A DNA stretch of 64,000 nucleotides from an uncultured Luteimonas sp. (lineage in GTDB: Bacteria > Pseudomonadota > Gammaproteobacteria > Xanthomonadales > Xanthomonadaceae), in assembly GCA_934541015.1 (NCBI GenBank), contig CAKTDC010000013.1, positions 1 to 64,000 of the forward strand, written 5' to 3'. Position numbers and translations under genes: made by a program. Below the pieces are notes generated by a model. It was given only the letters and a program-made list of their open reading frames with translations. It was not told the DNA's origin and did not search any database. Below, in pieces: positions 58,926 through 64,000 of the stretch (positions within the stretch are counted from its first letter, which is position 1; the number at the start of each line of letters is the position of its first letter).

Positions 58926-60614
58926 TTACTCGGACTTGCTCTCGAGCTGCTCGCGCAGCAACGCGCCGAGCTTGGTGGTGCCACTGGACGCCTCGGCGGC
59001 GGCCTTGTTGTACTCGGCCAGGGTCTCGGCGGCCTCGGCTTCGTCCTTGGCCTTGATCGACAGCTGCAGGGTGCGGCCCTTGCGGTCCTGGCCCACGTAC
59101 TTGGCCTCGATCGCATCGCCGACCTTCAGGTGCTGGCTGGCATCGTCCACGCGCTCGTCGCTGATGTCGCGCGCCGCCACGTAGCCTTCCACACCCTCGC
59201 CCAGGTCGATGACCGCGCCCTTGGCGTCGACTTCCTTGACCGTGCCCGAGACCCTGGAGCCGCGCGGATGCGAGGCCAGGAACTGGCCGTACGGATCCTG
59301 TTCGAGCTGCCTGACGCCGAGCGAGATGCGCTCGCGTTCCGGATCGACCGCCAGCACCACCGCCTCGAGGGTGTCGCCCTTCTTGAAGCTGCGCACGACG
59401 TCCTCGCCGGTGGTGTTCCAGCTGATGTCGGACAGGTGGATCAGGCCGTCGATGCCGCCGTCCAGGCCGATGAACACGCCGAAGTCGGTGATCGACTTGA
59501 TCTGGCCCTCGACCTTGTCGCCCTTCTTGTGGATCGCGGCGAAGGTCTCCCACGGGTTGGAGGTGACCTGCTTCATGCCCAGCGAGATGCGGCGACGCTC
59601 CTCGTCCACGTCCAGGACCATGACCTCGACCTCGTCGCCGACCTGCACCACCTTGGACGGATTGACGTTCTTGTTGGTCCAGTCCATCTCGGACACGTGC
59701 ACCAGGCCCTCGACGCCCGGCTCGATCTCGACGAACGCGCCGTAGTCGGTGACGTTGGAGACCTTGCCGAACACGCGGGTGTCGGACGGGTAACGGCGGG
59801 CGATGTTGTCCCACGGATCCTCGCCCAGCTGCTTCAGGCCGAGGCTGACGCGGTTGCGCTCGCGGTCGTACTTGAGCACGCGCACGTCGAGCTCCTGGCC
59901 CACTTCCACCACCTCGGACGGATGGCGCACGCGCTTCCAGGCCATGTCGGTGATGTGCAGCAGGCCGTCGATGCCGCCCAGGTCCACGAACGCGCCGTAG
60001 TCGGTGAGGTTCTTGACCACGCCCTTGAGCACGGCGCCCTCGACCAGCCGCTCCATCAGCGCCTCGCGCTCCTCGGAGTGCTCGCTCTCGACCACCGCGC
60101 GGCGGGAGACGACGACGTTGTTGCGCTTGCGGTCAAGCTTGATGAGCTTGAACTCCAGCTCCTTGCCCTCGAGGTAGACGGGGTCGCGCACCGGGCGCAC
60201 GTCGACCAGCGAGCCGGGCAGGAACGCGCGGACGTCCTTGATGTCGACGGTGAAGCCGCCCTTGACCTTGCCGCTGATCTTGCCGGTGATGGTCTCGTTC
60301 TTCTCGAGGGCTTCCTCGAGCTCGTCCCACACCATGGCGCGCTTGGCCTTCTCGCGCGACAGCACGGTCTCGCCGAAGCCGTTCTCGAGCGAGTCCAGCG
60401 CCACCTTGACGGTGTCGCCTTCCGCGACGTCGATCTCGCCATCGTCGTTACGGAACTGTTCGATCGGCACGATGCCTTCCGACTTGAGGCCGGCGTTGAT
60501 GACGACCACGTCGGTGCGTACCTGGACCACGACGCCGCTGACGATGGCGCCGGGCTTGAGCTTGGCCAGGTTGGCCTGGCTCTGTTCGAACAGTTCTGCG
60601 AATGATTCGGTCAT
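58926..60614 (-). CDS. rpsA: Ribosomal protein S1
   Basis: A 562-residue protein with six S1 RNA-binding repeats (recurring motifs [48 protein letters not shown] and similar). S1 captures mRNAs on the 30S subunit. ATG 60614 is preceded by an AU-rich leader (GAGTATTTTCCA) with no AGGA-type ribosome site, as is usual for rpsA, which is autoregulated. The 242-base gap to cmk holds no other feature I can support. Confidence 0.98.
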   Translation of the reverse strand: MTESFAELFEQSQANLAKLKPGAIVSGVVVQVRTDVVVINAGLKSEGIVPIEQFRNDDGEIDVAEGDTVKVALDSLENGFGETVLSREKAKRAMVWDELEEALEKNETITGKISGKVKGGFTVDIKDVRAFLPGSLVDVRPVRDPVYLEGKELEFKLIKLDRKRNNVVVSRRAVVESEHSEEREALMERLVEGAVLKGVVKNLTDYGAFVDLGGIDGLLHITDMAWKRVRHPSEVVEVGQELDVRVLKYDRERNRVSLGLKQLGEDPWDNIARRYPSDTRVFGKVSNVTDYGAFVEIEPGVEGLVHVSEMDWTNKNVNPSKVVQVGDEVEVMVLDVDEERRRISLGMKQVTSNPWETFAAIHKKGDKVEGQIKSITDFGVFIGLDGGIDGLIHLSDISWNTTGEDVVRSFKKGDTLEAVVLAVDPERERISLGVRQLEQDPYGQFLASHPRGSRVSGTVKEVDAKGAVIDLGEGVEGYVAARDISDERVDDASQHLKVGDAIEAKYVGQDRKGRTLQLSIKAKDEAEAAETLAEYNKAAAEASSGTTKLGALLREQLESKSE

Positions 60615-60856
60615 TGGAAAATACTCGGTTGATGACACAGACCGCCGCGGGGTTGTGTTCCGCCTGCGGTCCACCCGTTGTCGGCCTGCGCGGGATTGCG
60701 TGTGACCGTGAGTGTTGTGGTTGGAAAGACCGCAGGGGGACATCCCCGCGCGGGCCGATTCCGCTGCGCTGGACCGGAACCTGGCGGGCGCGGCACCGTT
60801 TCCGTTCGTGCATCCAGTCGGGATGCCGAGCCGGGGCAGCCGCAGCGGTGCTGCGG

Positions 60857-61546
60857 TTACGGCGCCACGATGGCCAGCACGCGTTCGACGACCGCGTCGA
60901 TGCCGATGCCGGTGGTGTCGATGCGGACGGCGTCGTCGGCCGGCCGCAACGGAGCCACCGCGCGGCTGGCGTCGCGGGCGTCGCGAGCGAGGATCTCGCG
61001 AAGCAGACCGTCGATTGTGACGGAAACTCCTTTCTCCTTCAACTGCTTATAGCGCCTTTCCGCCCGTTCGGCGGCGCTGGCAGTCAGGAACACCTTGTAG
61101 CGGGCGTCGGGGAAGATCACCGTCCCCATGTCGCGGCCGTCGGCAACCAGGCCCGGCGGCTGCCGGAAGGCCCGCTGGCGGTCGGTCAGGGCGGCCCGCA
61201 CCTCGGGGATCGCCGCGATCGCCGACGCGGCGGCGCCGGCGGTCTCGGTACGCAGTTCCGCGGTCGCATCGTGGCCGTTGACCAGCACCCGCAGTTCCCC
61301 GCCCTCCTCCCCGGCAAACCCGATCCGGGTGTCGAAGGCGCAGCGGACCAGGGCGCCGGCATCGCCCAGGTCCAGTCCCGCCCAGCCCGCCGACACGCCC
61401 ACGGCCCGGTACAGCGCACCCGAGTCCAGGTAGTGCCAGCCGAGGTGGCGGGCCACCCTGAGGCTGATCGTGCCCTTGCCCGACCCGGACGGGCCGTCGA
61501 TGGTCAGGACCGGGACGCTGGCCGGTGCGCTGGGCTGGCTGGACAT
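60857..61546 (-). CDS. cmk: Cytidylate kinase
   Basis: A 229-residue kinase phosphorylating CMP and dCMP. It has the P-loop [36 protein letters not shown] (substrate Asp/Arg), and the C-terminal [24 protein letters not shown]. The length is typical. The order cmk-rpsA-ihfB is conserved in Gammaproteobacteria. It is divergent from rpmJ across 119 bases containing the rpmJ promoter. Confidence 0.97.
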   Translation of the reverse strand: MSSQPSAPASVPVLTIDGPSGSGKGTISLRVARHLGWHYLDSGALYRAVGVSAGWAGLDLGDAGALVRCAFDTRIGFAGEEGGELRVLVNGHDATAELRTETAGAAASAIAAIPEVRAALTDRQRAFRQPPGLVADGRDMGTVIFPDARYKVFLTASAAERAERRYKQLKEKGVSVTIDGLLREILARDARDASRAVAPLRPADDAVRIDTTGIGIDAVVERVLAIVAP

Positions 61547-61595
61547 GCTGCTCTCCGTCGGACCTGCGGGATTCTATACCGCCGCACGCAAAGGC

Positions 61596-61625
61596 TTGAA
61601 TGGCCTGGGAATCGGTGCGTATAAT
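61596..61625 (+). promoter_or_regulatory. Near-consensus sigma-70 promoter of rpmJ
   Basis: TTGAAT (61596-61601), an 18-base spacer and a perfect TATAAT (61620-61625) lie 40 bases before the rpmJ start. The near-ideal boxes stand out in very GC-rich DNA and suit a highly expressed ribosomal gene. Confidence 0.88.
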
Positions 61626-61665
61626 GTCGGGCTTGATTTCCCATTCCGGTTTTCCGAGGTCTGTC

Positions 61666-61791
61666 ATGAAGGTCCTGTCCTCCCTGAAGTCGGCGAAGGC
61701 CCGTCACCGCGACTGCAAGGTCGTCCGTCGCCGTGGCAAGGTCTTCGTGATCTGCAAGTCCAACCCCCGTTTCAAGGCGCGCCAGCGCTGA
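61666..61791 (+). CDS. rpmJ: Ribosomal protein L36, zinc-independent (YkgO-type)
   Basis: A 41-residue protein [14 protein letters not shown] ... RFKARQR. Canonical L36 has four zinc ligands (C-x2-C ... C-x4-H). Here the first Cys of the first pair and the final His are missing (only Cys17 and Cys30 remain), so no zinc site can form. The sequence follows the YkgO branch (RHRDC-x12[12 protein letters not shown]). This zinc-free form is the only L36 copy in the window, alone and away from the spc operon. ATG 61666 follows GAGGT. A near-consensus promoter precedes it and a hairpin follows. Confidence 0.95.
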   Translation: MKVLSSLKSAKARHRDCKVVRRRGKVFVICKSNPRFKARQR

Positions 61792-61843
61792 TCCGCTCGG
61801 CGCGGCGGCGGTGCCGACGCAGCCGGAACCGGATGTCTCTCCT

Positions 61844-61872
61844 GAAGGGCCGCGGCAACGCGGCCCTTCGGG
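61844..61872 (+). terminator. Hairpin after rpmJ
   Basis: GAAGGGCCGCG-GCAA-CGCGGCCCTTC forms a perfect 11-base stem with a GNRA-type tetraloop, 52 bases after the rpmJ stop. It is followed by GGGTTT, a short T-run, so termination is likely but not classical. Confidence 0.65.
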
Positions 61873-62006
61873 TTTCCGCGCACGCGCTCCGGGGCCGCCG
61901 GCCCGTCCACGACGATTTTCCGGTGCCGGCCACTGCCGGACCTGCCCCAATCTGGTAAAACTCTGCCGACGCCAGCCAAGCCGCGCCCGCGGCCAGGAGT
62001 TCCGCC

Positions 62007-62348
62007 ATGTCCCGCCCGCTCGATCGCCTGATCACCTGCCTCGCCTTCGCCGGTCTGCTCGGTTTCGCCGGCGCCGCCTCCGCCGACACCCTGCTGATCC
62101 AGCGCGTGAAGGCCGAATCGCCCGTGGCCCAGCCCACCCGCGGCGCCACCAGCGCGCAGGTACAGGCGCAGTTCGGCGCCCCGGCGCAGCGGCTCGAACC
62201 CCGCGGCGGCCAGAAGCGCCAGTGGCCGACGATCAACCGCTGGGTCTACCCGCAGTTCACCGTCTATTTCGAACGCGACCGCGTCATCGACGTGGTGCTC
62301 AACCAGGCCACGCCGACCGAAGTCGGCCCGAAACCGGCCATCCGCTGA
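62007..62348 (+). CDS. Small exported protein of unknown function
   Basis: A 113-residue protein with a signal peptide (LDRLITCLAFAGLLGFAGAASA, cleaved near residue 27). The mature part contains VAQPTRGATSAQVQAQFGAPAQRLEPRGGQ and a Trp/Tyr-rich C-terminal half (WPTINRWVYPQFTVYFERDRVIDVVLNQ). The pattern loosely recalls BamE/SmpA-type small outer-membrane-associated domains, but assignment is uncertain. The start ATG 62007 follows CAGGAG. It stands alone before aguA. Confidence 0.8.
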   Translation: MSRPLDRLITCLAFAGLLGFAGAASADTLLIQRVKAESPVAQPTRGATSAQVQAQFGAPAQRLEPRGGQKRQWPTINRWVYPQFTVYFERDRVIDVVLNQATPTEVGPKPAIR

Positions 62349-62541
62349 AACACCCCGCCGGCGGCGCCCATCCCGCCGCTGCGCCACATTCCCGGTCCAT
62401 CGGTATCCGGCAGGCCCGGCGCGGCAGCGCGCCACGCGCCGGAGCCGTTTCCGCGGCCGGTCCAGCAAACGCCCCGCTTCAGCCGTCGGGGACCCAAGTG
62501 AACGCCGGGCCGCGCCCGGACGACGTGAGCACGCGCACGGA

Positions 62542-63573
62542 ATGAGCGACAACCTTCGTTTTCCCGCCGAATGGGAGCCCCAGTCCGCCATCCTCATCGC
62601 CTGGCCGCACGCCGGGACCGACTGGGCCGAGCGCCTGGGCGAGGTCGAGGAGACCTACATCGCCCTGGTGGCGGCGATCACCCGCTTCCAGGACGTGGCG
62701 ATCTGCGTCGCCGACGACGACGTGGAGAGCTACGCCCGGGCGCGGCTGGCCTCCAACCGGGTCGACATGGCACGCGTGCACTTCGTCACCGTGCCCTACG
62801 ACGACACCTGGCTGCGCGACTCCGGCCCGATCACGCTCGGCGGCGGCGGCAGGTTCCGCCTGCTCGATTTCCGCTTCACCGGCTGGGGCGGCAAGTTCGA
62901 GGCCAACCAGGACGACCTGCTGGTCGAGCGCCTGGCGGCGCAGGGACTCTTCGGCGACAGCGAGCGCAGCAGTATCGACTTCGCGCTCGAGGGCGGCGCG
63001 ATCGACACCGACGGCACCGGCACCCTGCTCACCACCTGGCGATGCCTGCACGAGCGGCATCCGCAGGCCACGCGCGAACAACTGTCGACGAAGCTGGCGG
63101 ACTGGCTGGCGCAGGACCGGGTGCTGTGGCTCGACCACGGCTACCTGGAGGGCGACGATACCGACGCCCACATCGACACCCTCGCCCGCTTCGCCGCCGC
63201 CGACGCGATCGTATTCCAGTCCTGCGACGATCCGGACGATCCGCACCACGCCGAACTGCAGGCCATGGCCGGCGAGCTGGCCGCCCTGCGCACGCGCGAG
63301 GGCAGTCCCTACCGCCTGTTCCCGCTGCCGTGGCCCGGGCCCGTCCTCGACGACGGCCGCCGGCTGGCCGCCAGCTACGCCAACTTCCTGATCGTCAACG
63401 GCGCAGTGCTGATGCCCGCCTACGGCGACCCCGCCGACGATGCCGCCGCCGCGGTGCTGGCCGAGGCCTTCCCCGGGCGCGAAATCGTCCAGGTCCCCTG
63501 CCGCGCCCTGATCTGGCAGAACGGCAGCCTGCACTGCATCACGATGCAGCTGCCGGAGGGGCTGCTGGCCTAG
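62542..63573 (+). CDS. aguA: Agmatine deiminase
   Basis: A 343-residue guanidino-group enzyme hydrolysing agmatine to N-carbamoylputrescine and ammonia. The family pattern is intact: PAEWEPQSAILIAWPHAGTDW, DTWLRDSGPITL, the acidic/His pair in EGGAIDTDG and HIDTLARF, and catalytic Cys332 in NGSLHCITMQ. ATG 62542 gives the usual start. It is paired with aguB 181 bases downstream, forming the polyamine (putrescine) route from arginine. Confidence 0.96.
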   Translation: MSDNLRFPAEWEPQSAILIAWPHAGTDWAERLGEVEETYIALVAAITRFQDVAICVADDDVESYARARLASNRVDMARVHFVTVPYDDTWLRDSGPITLGGGGRFRLLDFRFTGWGGKFEANQDDLLVERLAAQGLFGDSERSSIDFALEGGAIDTDGTGTLLTTWRCLHERHPQATREQLSTKLADWLAQDRVLWLDHGYLEGDDTDAHIDTLARFAAADAIVFQSCDDPDDPHHAELQAMAGELAALRTREGSPYRLFPLPWPGPVLDDGRRLAASYANFLIVNGAVLMPAYGDPADDAAAAVLAEAFPGREIVQVPCRALIWQNGSLHCITMQLPEGLLA

Positions 63574-63754
63574 CTGCGCACGGATCGGCAGGGTCGCGAC
63601 GTTCCGGGAATGCTGGGCGGTCCCGTCGCGGGTGGTCCGTGGCCAACCGGAATCGGGCCCGCCTTCGCACGGACGCCGCCATCGAACGACGGTACAGCTG
63701 AATGACTGTGGACCTGTCACCCCCATCACCGCCGCCAGTCCCTACAATTCACCC

Positions 63755-64000
63755 ATGACCGCGAAAACCCTCCCCGTCGCCCTGATCCAGGAGCGCAACC
63801 ACGGCGACGCCGCCGCCAACCTCGACGTGATCGAGACCCGCGTCGCCGAGGCCGCCGCCCGGGGCGCGAAGCTGGTGCTGCTGCAGGAGCTGCACAACGG
63901 GCCCTATTTCTGCCAGCACGAGTCGGTGGACGAGTTCGACTTGGCCGAAACCATCCCCGGGCCGAGCACGGAGCGCCTGGGCGCGCTGGCGAAGCGGCAC
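63755..64000 (+). CDS. aguB: N-carbamoylputrescine amidase, 5' part (cut by window end)
   Basis: The first 82 residues of a nitrilase-superfamily amidase. VALIQERNHGDAAANLDVIETRV and the Glu-bearing KLVLLQELHNGPYFCQHE are visible, as is FDLAETIPGPSTERLG. The Glu of LQELHNGPYF is the first catalytic residue; Lys and Cys lie beyond the window. AguB hydrolyses N-carbamoylputrescine to putrescine, continuing from aguA. Full length is expected to be about 290 residues. Confidence 0.93.
   Translation, partial: MTAKTLPVALIQERNHGDAAANLDVIETRVAEAAARGAKLVLLQELHNGPYFCQHESVDEFDLAETIPGPSTERLGALAKRH

Overview
This 64 kb window is GC-rich chromosomal DNA of a gammaproteobacterium, most likely from the Xanthomonadaceae/Lysobacteraceae (Lysobacter, Luteimonas or Pseudoxanthomonas type). 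The placement rests on gene content and order: a lone 41-residue L36 protein, a PsrA-like regulator beside a FadN-type fatty-acid oxidation pair, an ndk-rlmN-pilW-rodZ-yfgM-bamB-der run, rhodanese-MoeB, ppsR/ppsA, DUF3182, DUF5694 and dispersed hairpin repeats typical of that family. No rRNA, phage or CRISPR array is visible. Coding density is high and many starts overlap the preceding stop.

Left part (1-24 kb) is accessory and stress related. It opens with the end of an IS21-like insertion sequence that has cut the catalytic half off a prolyl oligopeptidase gene. Next come a porin-like beta-barrel protein with an FNR-type palindrome upstream, a decayed alpha/beta-hydrolase remnant, an L,D-transpeptidase, an Lpp-like lipoprotein and an alkyl-adenine DNA glycosylase. 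From 7 to 16 kb lies a stationary-phase/DNA-repair block: LigD and Ku (bacterial end joining), topoisomerase IB, a YciE/YciF ferritin-like protein, a DUF421 membrane protein, an SDR dehydrogenase coupled to a BON-domain protein, and a small acidic peptide coupled to a cysteine hydrolase. A DUF3182 (ATP-grasp-like) and hydrolase pair faces an ABC1/UbiB kinase. A zinc exporter and its ArsR sensor follow, with a clear operator, and then about 1 kb of tandem 270-bp repeats.

Middle part (24.5-48.7 kb) is core. It has tRNA-Ala(GGC) and tRNA-Glu(TTC) with a good promoter, a lipoprotein carrying a methyltransferase domain, DUF1249, divergent ppsR/ppsA, EcsC, oligoribonuclease, tadA overlapping a NYN-LOTUS protein, guaA, guaB and folD. 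A molybdenum-cofactor group (moeB, moeA, mobA) runs into der, bamB, yfgM, rodZ, pilW, rlmN and ndk, nearly all on the minus strand and several overlapping by 1-14 bases.

Right part (48.8-64 kb) starts with the PsrA-like TetR gene, its palindromic operator and the two fatty-acid beta-oxidation genes. A polysaccharide group follows (galU, a WbpM/CapD-type dehydratase, a WecA/WbpL-type transferase), running into lapB, which tunes LPS synthesis, then ihfB, rpsA and cmk. The window closes with rpmJ behind a near-consensus promoter, a small exported protein, and the agmatine-to-putrescine genes aguA and aguB (aguB cut by the window edge). I found no clearly new defence or mobile system. The most interesting leads are the membrane-anchored methyltransferase, the stress/end-joining block, the DUF3182-hydrolase pair, the NYN-LOTUS/tadA overlap and the two regulator-operator pairs.
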